A DNA stretch of 64,000 bases, from assembly GCF_019264485.1 (NCBI RefSeq), contig NZ_JAHVAA010000014.1:496001-560000 (forward strand), read 5' to 3'. The translations under genes were made by a program, and so were the position numbers. This stretch comes from Sediminibacterium sp. (GTDB lineage Bacteria > Bacteroidota > Bacteroidia > Chitinophagales > Chitinophagaceae). The notes under the pieces are model-generated. The model ran no database searches. It was not told where the DNA came from and worked only from the letters and a program-made list of their open reading frames with translations. Shown here in pieces: positions 17,186 through 24,291 of this stretch; the first letter of the stretch is position 1, and every line of letters starts with the position of its first letter.

Positions 17186-17375
17186 ACCCTGCATAGAAAT
17201 ATCCTGTTTGTTTTTACAGTTAAGTAGCAAAACAAATATCATTCAATTAAAAGGCCCGGAGAGCAGAAGATAGACCATTGTTCCTAATCCATGATATATG
17301 GTAGAAGCGAAGCCAGCAGGCACCCTGGAGAAGTTTCAGACCTGTCGTTTTCTTACATTGCACAAGCAGCAATGA

Positions 17376-17478
17376 AAATAAGGAACAAGGGACAAACAGC
17401 AAGAAACAAGAAAGTATATAACTTCTTATCTCATTTCTTGTTTCTTGCTGCTTGTCCCTTGTTTCTTGCTCCTTATTT
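17376..17478. repeat. AAATAAGGAACAAGG-word hairpin
   Basis: The left arm 17376-17413 and right arm 17434-17478 are near-complements (words GGAACAAGGGACAA, CAGCAAGAAACAAG); the right arm carries one extra TTTCTTGC unit. The right arm overlaps the stop codon of the DUF2892 gene at 17473. The remaining gap 17186-17375 contains the barrel-gene upstream region; no promoter box was found. Confidence 0.82.
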
Positions 17479-17679
17479 CTTTCTCCCACAGCTATTGATG
17501 CCGAATATGGAATAGAGTGGGCAAAAACTGATGACTGATGTTGCCAGAAATACGCCTCCCAGCACCACTAATACAGTTCCCCAGGTACCCGTTATAGTTC
17601 CCGTAAAATAAAGGGCTGCAAATACCAGTGCGAGTATTACCCTGATAATTCTGTCTGTGTTTCCCATGTTTGTTTTCAT
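17473..17679 (-). CDS. DUF2892 (YgaP-like) small membrane protein
   Basis: 68 residues. The GNTDRIIRVILALV start, a two-helix hairpin (about 9-28 and 32-50) and FCPLYSIFGINSCG near the end are the hallmarks of DUF2892, also found as the membrane half of some rhodanese proteins. The exact role is unknown; family members sit near sulfur or redox genes in other bacteria. The Cys pair (CPLY and SCG) is conserved. The stop and the final GRKK residues fall in the edge of a repeat hairpin, so the C-terminus may have been trimmed or extended by it. Start ATG at 17679, with a second ATG four codons in. Confidence 0.88.
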   Translation of the reverse strand: MKTNMGNTDRIIRVILALVFAALYFTGTITGTWGTVLVVLGGVFLATSVISFCPLYSIFGINSCGRKK

Positions 17680-17758
17680 ATAGAAAGATTTGAATTACTG
17701 CTACAAGGTATGATTGCCTGGGCATTAATAATATGACTTTTGTCACACGGTATTGGAA

Positions 17759-17854
17759 CCACAGAGTTTCACGGAGTAAAACACGGAGTTACACAGAGGT
17801 ATAACTACAAACTAATAGCCAAATTTATTTTAAACCCTCTGTGCCACTCTGTGG
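17759..17854. repeat. CACAGAG-word hairpin
   Basis: The left arm (17759-17799) reads ACCACAGAGTTTCACGGAG then ACACGGAGTTACACAGAGG; the right arm (17836-17854) is CCTCTGTGCCACTCTGTGG. It is followed by TAAAAAATCACCTATTCGC, nearly identical to the flank of the hairpin at 12879-12922. CACAGAG-type repeats of this kind are widespread in bacterial intergenic DNA. Confidence 0.82.
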
Positions 17855-17900
17855 TAAAAAATCACCTATTCGCCTTTCTGCTCAGTCAAACACCTATTTT

Positions 17901-17933
17901 TTGCATATAATTCAGCGCTTACTTTTATATTCG
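17901..17933 (+). promoter_or_regulatory. Possible promoter of the S10 peptidase gene
   Basis: TTG (17901-17903), 22 nt, then TATATTCG (17926-17933), seven of eight matches to TAnnTTTG. Transcription would begin about 25 nt before the ATG at 17965. Confidence 0.4.
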
Positions 17934-17964
17934 ACATTATTCACCATCCCAATTACTGCTTACT

Positions 17965-19524
17965 ATGAAAAAAATCATGCTTGGTTGTGTTGCCATTTGT
18001 ATGGTAACAGGACTAATGGCCCAAAGACCTGCCGGAACAACCCAGGGCAATACAACAGGTAATGCGCCTGTATCAGCCGGCTCCAATGACCCGAGAGTAG
18101 CTTCATTCAATATCCCTTTTAATCCGGATGCTACTGTTACTTCAGAACATGAAGCCACCATCAAAGGCGTTCGTGTTCCCTATAAAGCTACTGTGGGTAC
18201 CATGCCCGTTTGGGATAAAGACGGCAAAATTGAAGCCGGTGTATTTTTTACCTATTACGAACGTACCGATGTAAAAGACAAAGCCACACGTCCCTTACTC
18301 ATTTCTTTTAATGGTGGTCCGGGTACAGCTGCATTGTGGATGCAGATTGGTTATACCGGTCCACGTATCCTCAATGTAGATGATGAGGGTTATCCTGTTC
18401 AACCCTATGGCATGAAAGATAACCCGCACTCAATTTTAGATGTGGCAGATGTGGTGTATGTTGATCCTGTAAACACCGGTTTCTCACGCCCCATCAGCAA
18501 AGACATTCCTACCACCCGTTTCTTTGGTGTACGTGCCGATGTGCAGTACCTCGCTGAATGGATCAACACATTTGTTACCCGCATGAACCGCTGGGCATCC
18601 CCCAAATACCTGATTGGTGAAAGCTATGGTACCACACGTGTTTCAGGACTGGCACTCGAATTACAAAATGCACACTGGATGTTTCTCAACGGTGTAATAC
18701 TTGTTTCACCTACTACACTGGGTATTGAAAGAAGTCCGAGAGAAGCGGCTGCATTGCGTTTACCTTATTATGCTGCTACTGCATGGTACCATAAAAAACT
18801 ACCTGCCGATCTGCAGAAAAAAGACCTGACCGATATGTTGCCCGAAGTAGAAGCATTCACCATGAATGATCTTATTCCTGCTATCAACAAAGGATGGTTA
18901 CTCGACGACACCAAACGCAAAGAGATCGCCGCTAAAATGGCGCGCTTTTCAGGTATCAATGAAAAAGTAATTCTGCAGAATAACCTCGATGTGTCTACCA
19001 GTTTATTCTGGAAAGAATTACTGCGCGATCAGGGCTTTACTGTTGGTCGTCTCGACTCACGTTACAAAGGCATCGATAAAAAAGATGCGGGTGAATCGCC
19101 TGATTACAATTCAGAACTTTTATCCTGGGAGCATTCATTTACGCCAGCCATCAATATGTATTTACGTGAAGAACTGAAATACAAAACAGATCAGCGTTAT
19201 TATGTATTCGGACCCGTTAACCCATGGGATCGTACCAACGACAGAACAGGCGATAACCTGCGTACTGCTATGGCCGAAAACCCATTCCTGCATGTACTTG
19301 TACAGTCTGGTTATTACGATGGAGCCTGCGATTATTTCAATGCCCAATACAATCTATGGCAGATGGACCCCAGCGGTCGCCTCAAAGACCGCATGAGCTG
19401 GGAAGGCTACCGCAGCGGACACATGATGTACCTGCGTAAAGAAGACCTCGAGAAAAGCAATGATAATTTAAGGAAGTTTATCAAGAAGAGCATTCCGAAA
19501 CCTGGTACACCGGCGAAATACTAG
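17965..19524 (+). CDS. S10 family serine carboxypeptidase-like peptidase, exported
   Basis: 519 residues. Secreted or periplasmic (signal peptide MKKIMLGCVAICMVTGLMAQ). The alpha/beta-hydrolase fold has the S10 oxyanion segment SFNGGPGTAALWMQ, the nucleophile motif GESYG (about residue 218), an Asp in YYDGACDYFN and the C-terminal His in RSGHMMYL, giving a complete catalytic triad. The family removes C-terminal residues from peptides, with bacterial members of unclear substrate. The gene stands alone, bounded by repeat hairpins on both sides. Start is clear from the signal peptide. Confidence 0.92.
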   Translation: MKKIMLGCVAICMVTGLMAQRPAGTTQGNTTGNAPVSAGSNDPRVASFNIPFNPDATVTSEHEATIKGVRVPYKATVGTMPVWDKDGKIEAGVFFTYYERTDVKDKATRPLLISFNGGPGTAALWMQIGYTGPRILNVDDEGYPVQPYGMKDNPHSILDVADVVYVDPVNTGFSRPISKDIPTTRFFGVRADVQYLAEWINTFVTRMNRWASPKYLIGESYGTTRVSGLALELQNAHWMFLNGVILVSPTTLGIERSPREAAALRLPYYAATAWYHKKLPADLQKKDLTDMLPEVEAFTMNDLIPAINKGWLLDDTKRKEIAAKMARFSGINEKVILQNNLDVSTSLFWKELLRDQGFTVGRLDSRYKGIDKKDAGESPDYNSELLSWEHSFTPAINMYLREELKYKTDQRYYVFGPVNPWDRTNDRTGDNLRTAMAENPFLHVLVQSGYYDGACDYFNAQYNLWQMDPSGRLKDRMSWEGYRSGHMMYLRKEDLEKSNDNLRKFIKKSIPKPGTPAKY

Positions 19525-19679
19525 GAGGATTTTTTGATGTCGGATGTCTGATATTTGAGTGAGTAGTCAATAGTCAGTAGTGAGTAATAAGTTTTCGAAA
19601 CCACTCACTACTGACTACTCACTTTCCCCTCACTCACTACTGACTACTGACTACTGACTACTCACTTCACTACTCACTA
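19523..19679. repeat. Compound word-repeat element between S10 peptidase and GNAT genes
   Basis: Begins with TAGGAGGATTTTTTGATGTC (also found at 20150-20170) and a GATGTCTGATAT word. It continues with AGTGAGTAGTCAATAGTCAG units (19556-19586) and a long right arm of CACTCACTACTGACTACT units (19602-19679), five or more copies in places. The right arm ends at the GNAT stop codon. The genes are convergent, so it may terminate both. Confidence 0.85.
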
Positions 19680-20150
19680 TTACAATTCCCGCTCCATATA
19701 CACCACTCCCGGCAAGGGATTTTCATAATAAGCATTGATGATTTCAAACCCATACTGTTCATATAAACGGATGGCAGGTTGAAGGCGATCGAGTGTATCG
19801 AGACGCATTTTAGTATAACCCATGGCTTTGGATGCTATCAGCAGTTCTTCCACCAGTTTGCGGCCGATGCCATATTTTCTGAAAGCGGGTTGTACATACA
19901 ATCTTTTCATTTCGCATACCCCCTTTTCTGATAATGGTTGTAGGGCAATACAGCCAACTGCTTTATCATTCCAGTAAGCAAGAAAAATAACACCCTTGGG
20001 AGGTCCATATTTTTCCAGTGGATGACGCACTTCAGCATCAAAACTCTGGAAGCAGAGGTCTTCCTGCAATTTTGCCGCATACTCCAAAAAAAGCAGCCGC
20101 ACGGTTTCCAGTGCGGCAGACTCAGATGATATTTTTAAGATGCGAAGCAT
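19680..20150 (-). CDS. GNAT family N-acetyltransferase
   Basis: 156 residues. GCN5-type acetyltransferases move an acetyl group from acetyl-CoA to an amine. The core is clear: GCIALQPLSEKGVCEMKRLYV (beta4) followed by the acetyl-CoA loop RKYGIGRKLVEELL (Q/RxxGxG/A as RKYGIG) and LDTLDRLQPAIRLYEQYGF near the end. The last segment EIINAYYENPLPGVVYMEREL resembles small-molecule GNATs rather than ribosomal ones. Substrate unknown. Single-gene unit between repeats; the start ATG at 20150 abuts a repeat on its upstream side. Confidence 0.9.
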   Translation of the reverse strand: MLRILKISSESAALETVRLLFLEYAAKLQEDLCFQSFDAEVRHPLEKYGPPKGVIFLAYWNDKAVGCIALQPLSEKGVCEMKRLYVQPAFRKYGIGRKLVEELLIASKAMGYTKMRLDTLDRLQPAIRLYEQYGFEIINAYYENPLPGVVYMEREL

Positions 20151-20222
20151 AGGAGGATTTTTTTGATGTCAGATGTCAGATTTGGCACTATGCTACATCT
20201 GCCATCTGACATCTGACATCAA
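20150..20222. repeat. GACATCTG-word hairpin upstream of the GNAT gene
   Basis: TAGGAGGATTTTTTTGATGTC leads into a stem of GATGTCAGATGTCAGATTTGGC (20164-20186 region) and GCCATCTGACATCTGACATC (20201-20220). It shares the core words with 20905-20963 and its lead with 19523-19543. Confidence 0.85.
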
Positions 20223-20227
20223 ATATT

Positions 20228-20881
20228 TTACCCCGGAACCCGCGAAATATATTTCTCCACTTCCTTAATCTGATCCACCACCTGTTTGGTAGTTGGTTTG
20301 CAGGCTTTGGCTTTGCGGAAGAAATCTTTGGCGGCGCGGAATTCTCTTTTGTTCATGAATATCTGGCACATGGTGAGATAAGCCACGGCTTCACTTTCTT
20401 TATCAGGAATACCGGCACGGATGGCGGCACGGATATAATTTTCACCCTGCTTCAAATCGCCTTTCTGCATAGCCATCATACCTAATTGTAATTTATTGGC
20501 GCCTTCTGCTTCGGGCATGGGCGACCCCAGTTCTGTACTTTTCTTCAGGTGTTTTTCGGCTGAATCAAAATCCTGCTTCATCATGGCCAGGTTGCCCTTG
20601 ATGGTATAATAGGTAGACCGAACAGGTTTGTATAAGAGATTGGGGAACCAGATACCATTTAATATCCGCTCCACTTCTTCAATATTACCCGATTCCATCG
20701 GTTCCTGTATGAGACGCAATGGGCCTATAAAAAAATGACTGAGTAAACCGATCAGTGCTACAAAATAAATAGGAAATGTGGGCCAGAAACCCGTACCCGT
20801 CATATTAAGTGCCACCCCACCCGCAATCAATATCAGGCTGAGCCAGAAGCGGTATTTAATGATAATATTGTAAAATTTCAT
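20228..20881 (-). CDS. TPR-like protein with two N-terminal membrane helices
   Basis: About 217 residues from the ATG at 20881; the frame extends three codons to a TTG at 20890, which is less likely. Two hydrophobic segments (about 11-28 and 33-52) are followed by a helical repeat domain with TPR character: LAMMKQDFDSAEKHLKKSTELG, MMAMQKGDLKQGENYIRAAIRAG and CQIFMNKREFRAAKDFFRKAKAC. TPR domains bind partner proteins. No enzymatic motif is visible and no family name is safe. Flanked by two copies of the same repeat element. Confidence 0.8.
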   Translation of the reverse strand: MKFYNIIIKYRFWLSLILIAGGVALNMTGTGFWPTFPIYFVALIGLLSHFFIGPLRLIQEPMESGNIEEVERILNGIWFPNLLYKPVRSTYYTIKGNLAMMKQDFDSAEKHLKKSTELGSPMPEAEGANKLQLGMMAMQKGDLKQGENYIRAAIRAGIPDKESEAVAYLTMCQIFMNKREFRAAKDFFRKAKACKPTTKQVVDQIKEVEKYISRVPG

Positions 20882-20892
20882 AGACGGCAAAT

Positions 20893-20979
20893 ATAGGAAG
20901 GAATGGCAGATGTCGGATGGCAGATGTCAGATATGGCACTGTGCAAAATCTGCCATCTGACATCAAAAATCATTCCTTC
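20893..20979. repeat. GACATCTG-word hairpin, second copy
   Basis: GGAAGGAATGGCAGATGTC at the left is answered by CTGCCATCTGACATC and CATTCCTTC at the right; the last words overlap the VOC stop codon region. The stretch CAGATGTCAGATNTGGCACT is shared with the copy at 20150-20222, which shows the two are homologous copies 750 nt apart. Confidence 0.83.
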
Positions 20980-21422
20980 GCATCATTCACTTCAATCCAA
21001 TACCCATCCGGATCGCGGAACCAGATCTGGTGAACACCGTCAACACGGGTGGTAACGGCGCCGGTTTTACCGTTTACATCTTCATATACAATGCCTCTTT
21101 GTGTGAGTTTGCCGATAAACTGATCGATGCTGGATACACTGAAGCAGATATGGTTATTCTTATAATATTCTTTTTTCGCCGGTGCCCCAGCAATTACATG
21201 CAATGCCATGGCCGGACCAATTTTAAACCAGGCATGTTTACCCAGTTTAAAGGGTTCGGGCAGGGTATCGAGACCCATCACATCCCGGTAGAAGCTGGCC
21301 GACTGTTGTAAGTTGGTAACATAGAGGGCAATATGGTTGAGCTGTATTCGGGGAGTATTGTCTTGTGCCATGGTACAGATGCTGATGCCAAGAAGGATCA
21401 GTGAAAAAAGGGTTTTACGCAT
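20970..21422 (-). CDS. VOC (glyoxalase/bleomycin-resistance fold) protein, exported
   Basis: 150 residues with a signal peptide (MRKTLFSLILLGISICTMAQ). The vicinal-oxygen-chelate fold is seen as two beta-alpha-beta modules: QLNHIALYVTNLQQSASFYRDVMGLD at the start and WFRDPDGYWIEVND at the end. His 29, His 90 and Glu 146 are placed like metal ligands of glyoxalase I relatives. It is unusual that the protein is exported; cytoplasmic glyoxalases are not. Lactoylglutathione lyase is therefore possible but not shown. Single gene; start from the signal peptide. Confidence 0.87.
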   Translation of the reverse strand: MRKTLFSLILLGISICTMAQDNTPRIQLNHIALYVTNLQQSASFYRDVMGLDTLPEPFKLGKHAWFKIGPAMALHVIAGAPAKKEYYKNNHICFSVSSIDQFIGKLTQRGIVYEDVNGKTGAVTTRVDGVHQIWFRDPDGYWIEVNDAKE

Positions 21423-21508
21423 GTAGTTTACTTGATTTACTAAAATACTCCATTTCCTGCCTCCAAAAATCCCGAATCCCCTATTTTTGCCCTCCCGTGG
21501 GGGGAAGC

Positions 21509-21560
21509 TGTTAGCATTTAGCCATTAGCCATTAGCTTTGAATACAGTTCTTATAAATAA
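21509..21560. repeat. TTAGCCA-word repeat and degenerate tRNA 3' remnant
   Basis: TTAGCATTTAGCCATTAGCC words (21511-21535) run into CTTTGAATACAGTTCTTAT (21536-21554), which resembles the 3' half of the tRNA-Arg below (CTTTAGATACAGGTTCGATT). It marks the edge of the tandem duplication described for 21634-21704. Confidence 0.55.
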
Positions 21561-21633
21561 CCAGATATATTAAAATACCGCAAAGAAACCTGGACATTGG
21601 ATATTCGATATTCCTCTGTTCATCATTTTTGCT

Positions 21634-21704
21634 GGTCCCGTAGTTCAATGGATAGAATATCCCCACAGTACTGCGGGGACTAAACTTTGAATACAAGTTC
21701 TTAT
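21634..21704 (+). pseudogene. Broken upstream copy of tRNA-Arg(CCU)
   Basis: Positions 21634-21659 are identical to the first 26 nt of the intact tRNA. The anticodon arm is then replaced by TCCCCACAGTACTGCGGGGA (21660-21679), a near-perfect 20-bp palindrome, followed by CTAAACTTTGAATACAAGTTC, a degraded 3' half. The T-arm and acceptor strand are lost, so it cannot be a normal tRNA. The 5' flank (TTGGACATTGGATAT...ATTCCTCTGTTC...TTTCTGCT) is also duplicated, which shows a tandem event of roughly 130 nt. Confidence 0.8.
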
Positions 21705-21761
21705 AAAAAACAGAAAATTGGACATTGGATATTTCTTATTCCTCTGTTCACCATTTCTGCT

Positions 21762-21833
21762 GGTCCCGTAGTTCAATGGATAGAATAGAAGTTTCCTAAA
21801 CTTTAGATACAGGTTCGATTCCTGTCGGGACTA
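21762..21833 (+). tRNA. tRNA-Arg, anticodon CCU
   Basis: 72 nt fold into a cloverleaf: acceptor GGTCCCG/CGGGACT with a G-U closing pair, D stem GTTC/GAAT, anticodon stem GAAGT/ACTTT with loop TTCCTAA (anticodon CCT in DNA), four-base variable loop, T stem ACAGG/CCTGT with TTCGATT, and discriminator A. CCA is not encoded. It reads AGG codons. A strong terminator follows. Confidence 0.95.
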
Positions 21834-21834
21834 C

Positions 21835-21872
21835 AAAGCCCGCTTCTAAACTTAGAAGCGGGCTTTATTATT
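21835..21872 (+). terminator. Terminator of tRNA-Arg
   Basis: A 15-bp perfect stem (21835-21849 with 21852-21866, AAAGCCCGCTTCTAA) with a 2-nt gap, then ATTATTTATTTT. It begins 2 nt after the tRNA. The rest of 21867-21953 holds nothing I recognise. Confidence 0.9.
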
Positions 21873-21953
21873 TATTTTCCGCAAGGGTATCCGTATGGTA
21901 TAAGAACCCTTGGTAAAATTTACCTTTTTTTGAATGTTGCTGGGAAATCGTCA

Positions 21954-24062
21954 TCACGGTGCCGCCAATACCACATAATACGTCTTCACCACTCCCTTAT
22001 AATCAAACTTCACCACCGCTTTTCCTGATAAGCTTGCGGCTTGTGTTACCGATATTTTTACAGAAGCGTTATTCGATGATGCCGCTACAACAGGTATGGT
22101 TGTTGTACCTGCAGGCAGCGTATAACTTGCTTCATATTCACCATAACCAACAAGCCCATTCGTATTGTTCGACCGAACAGGTGTTTCAGAAAGAGCAAGT
22201 GCTGTTCCGTTCACGGTAATGTTTACCGTGGGTGGAACGGGTCGTATAATTTTCTTTTTTATTGAACTGAAACCCAGTCCCTGCAAATCGAAAAGCAATT
22301 CAGTTTCTGCACCTTCGGCTACCAGGTAAATAGCATGCTTTTTATCTAAATGATCTACAAAAGCAGCAACATCAATTGTGTACTGTGTGCTTTCCTGTTT
22401 GGCATTTTCAGGAACAATAATTTCGCCGATCTTTTTTCCTTTCCATGTTTCATTATCCCATGGACCATCCAACCAAACATTTACTTTAAACGATTTGCTT
22501 GTTTTGGGCGTAAGGAAAAGATTAAATGCTGTTTTGTTTCCCTTCCTGGTTCCTTCAAAAGCAGGTAAGCCTTTTTCAGTTCTGGCATGACCACCAAAAC
22601 CAAAATATTTATAGCCGATGATATGTCCGTTTTTCACTTTGGTAATGGGCATATGGTTATCCCATATATCCCATGAATCCTGTTGAATACTGTTATCGGA
22701 AAGATAAGCGGCATAACCTGCAGAATAATAGCGGTAAGGATCAAGCCCATAAAAATGAAAACCTTCCGATGTTACTTCAGCACCCTTGTATTCTTTTCCT
22801 GCACTGTCTTTCACCACATGTATTTTATCCGGCGCATAAGGATCAAATGCCCGCAGGTACACCATTCCGCCTTCCGATACAGGCTTTTCATCCCAGCTAA
22901 CTGAAATAGGCGCCACCATTGCCTGACGCGCAAAACCAAATCCGCGCGGTGGCCGGTGATAAAACGCATACCACTGCCCGTTGATTTCCTGAATACTGCC
23001 ATGTGTATTATGGCCTGCATTGGTGGTTTGAATAGCAGTTCCGTTTTTATTCAATACAGGTGCACGGGAATCTACCAATACACCACCACTCTTCCACGGA
23101 CCCAATGGCGAGTCGCCCACCACATAACGCAAAGTAGAGTTAGAACTTCCTACGCCATATTCTGGTCCGGAATAACCACTGTAAATAGACACAAACTTAT
23201 TGCCCACTTTACGAATAGAGGAGGCTTCAAAAAAATTGAATGTACCCAAATCTTCCCCCGGATAAATCTGCGGATACACAGTGCCCTGCGGATCACGTAA
23301 AGTGCCATAACGTGAACTGGCAGGCAGAAAACGGTCGATGATTTTGGTGCCGGGTCTGAGTGAGTACATGGTGTTCTGATCTAACTGCGCTGCGAGTGAT
23401 CGCTGAAAGCCCCAGTAAGCATAGGCACGAAAACCAATTTCATAATCAGGATCTTTCGGGTCGGTCACATATTCTATATATACCGCAGGGTCGAATCCTA
23501 AAATACTACCGGGTACGGTACGTTTACCGTCTTCGGTAAGGTTTACGGGTGTAAAAGGTCCGTCGGGGCGATTTGATTTTGCCACCAGTGGCTCTCTGTT
23601 AGGGCCACGGCTATGCGGATAGAGATAATATTCTTTCTTGCCATTTTTCCTTTTCACTTCTACCAGATCGGGCGCATACATTACATCCCACTTGTCTTCC
23701 GACTGATAGGTGAATACAGCGCCTTCATCGCGCCAGCTCGATAAATCTTCTATGGGCGCAGACCATATTCTGATATCAGGACCACAATAACTGGTAAAAC
23801 GTAAATCGTGCGAGCCTATAATATAGGCGCGGAACTTGCCGGGTTTATCAGGATCTTCAAAAACCCTGGGCTCGCCATCGGGCAAATGCTCCCATAAAGG
23901 CAGGTAGGGATTGCCCATGGCCCGGTGAATAAAACGCTGGTTTACTTTACTACCTGATGTTTCATTTTTCTGCGCCTGTATTCCGCCTGGGGCAAGCAGG
24001 AGCATCGCCATACATGATAAAATCACTTTTGTGATTTTCATGACAGGTTGTTTCTCTTTCAT
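21954..24062 (-). CDS. Glycoside hydrolase family 43-like enzyme with C-terminal accessory domains
   Basis: 702 residues; an ATG at 24041 (MKITKVILSCMAMLLL) would give a tighter signal peptide. The catalytic five-bladed propeller spans about 30-390. The GH43 acidic residues can be placed at VFEDPDKPGKF (base), YAPDLVEV (pKa-setting Asp) and FFEASSIRKVG (acid Glu, followed by the usual xxxK). After it come a beta-sandwich resembling a CBM6-like domain (about 440-600) and an Ig-like C-terminal segment (PPTVNITVNGTALALS onward). GH43 enzymes release arabinose, xylose or galactose units; the linkage cannot be read. It is alone, not next to a SusCD pair. Confidence 0.85.
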   Translation of the reverse strand: MKEKQPVMKITKVILSCMAMLLLAPGGIQAQKNETSGSKVNQRFIHRAMGNPYLPLWEHLPDGEPRVFEDPDKPGKFRAYIIGSHDLRFTSYCGPDIRIWSAPIEDLSSWRDEGAVFTYQSEDKWDVMYAPDLVEVKRKNGKKEYYLYPHSRGPNREPLVAKSNRPDGPFTPVNLTEDGKRTVPGSILGFDPAVYIEYVTDPKDPDYEIGFRAYAYWGFQRSLAAQLDQNTMYSLRPGTKIIDRFLPASSRYGTLRDPQGTVYPQIYPGEDLGTFNFFEASSIRKVGNKFVSIYSGYSGPEYGVGSSNSTLRYVVGDSPLGPWKSGGVLVDSRAPVLNKNGTAIQTTNAGHNTHGSIQEINGQWYAFYHRPPRGFGFARQAMVAPISVSWDEKPVSEGGMVYLRAFDPYAPDKIHVVKDSAGKEYKGAEVTSEGFHFYGLDPYRYYSAGYAAYLSDNSIQQDSWDIWDNHMPITKVKNGHIIGYKYFGFGGHARTEKGLPAFEGTRKGNKTAFNLFLTPKTSKSFKVNVWLDGPWDNETWKGKKIGEIIVPENAKQESTQYTIDVAAFVDHLDKKHAIYLVAEGAETELLFDLQGLGFSSIKKKIIRPVPPTVNITVNGTALALSETPVRSNNTNGLVGYGEYEASYTLPAGTTTIPVVAASSNNASVKISVTQAASLSGKAVVKFDYKGVVKTYYVVLAAP

Positions 24063-24111
24063 GATCGTTCATTGTTTGTAGCGTTTTAGTGAATGGAATA
24101 TTTGTGGTTGA

Positions 24112-24191
24112 CGATAAAAATAAGGTTTATCGAATAAATAATTGTCACTATTAAGTTTATTGTTTACCAAAGCCTCTATCTAAAACGATAG
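24112..24191. promoter_or_regulatory. Two inverted repeats upstream of the GH43 gene
   Basis: CGATAAA (24112-24118), 7 nt, TTTATCG (24126-24132), and CTATC (24176-24180), 6 nt, GATAG (24187-24191). Both lie in the 229-nt gap upstream of the GH43 start and could be operators. No promoter box with the Bacteroidota consensus was found here. Confidence 0.35.
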
Positions 24192-24291
24192 CATGGTCTT
24201 CTATTTTTTTCGTGGAAATACGCCAGAGAGAAAATCAACCCTCCTGTTCTGAAAGATTTTTTTGCAATAACGAATAAAATTTAGACCAAAA

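Noticed and set aside
17290..17345. Possible riboswitch-like sequence upstream of the TonB-type barrel
   Set aside because: I tried to match TPP and cobalamin boxes and found no convincing set of conserved elements.
17247..17489. 80-residue frame on the minus strand
   Set aside because: It is made almost entirely of repeat-hairpin sequence and its composition is not protein-like.
19556..19679. CRISPR-like array of ACTGACTACT units
   Set aside because: The units are contiguous with no spacers and form an inverted repeat, so it is not a CRISPR array.
20882..20890. TTG start three codons before the TPR gene ATG
   Set aside because: The ATG at 20881 gives a standard membrane-protein start and the TTG adds nothing.
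21634..21704. Attachment-site (att) relic at tRNA-Arg
   Set aside because: The duplicated part is the 5' half of the tRNA, and no integrase or phage gene is near; a tandem duplication explains it better.
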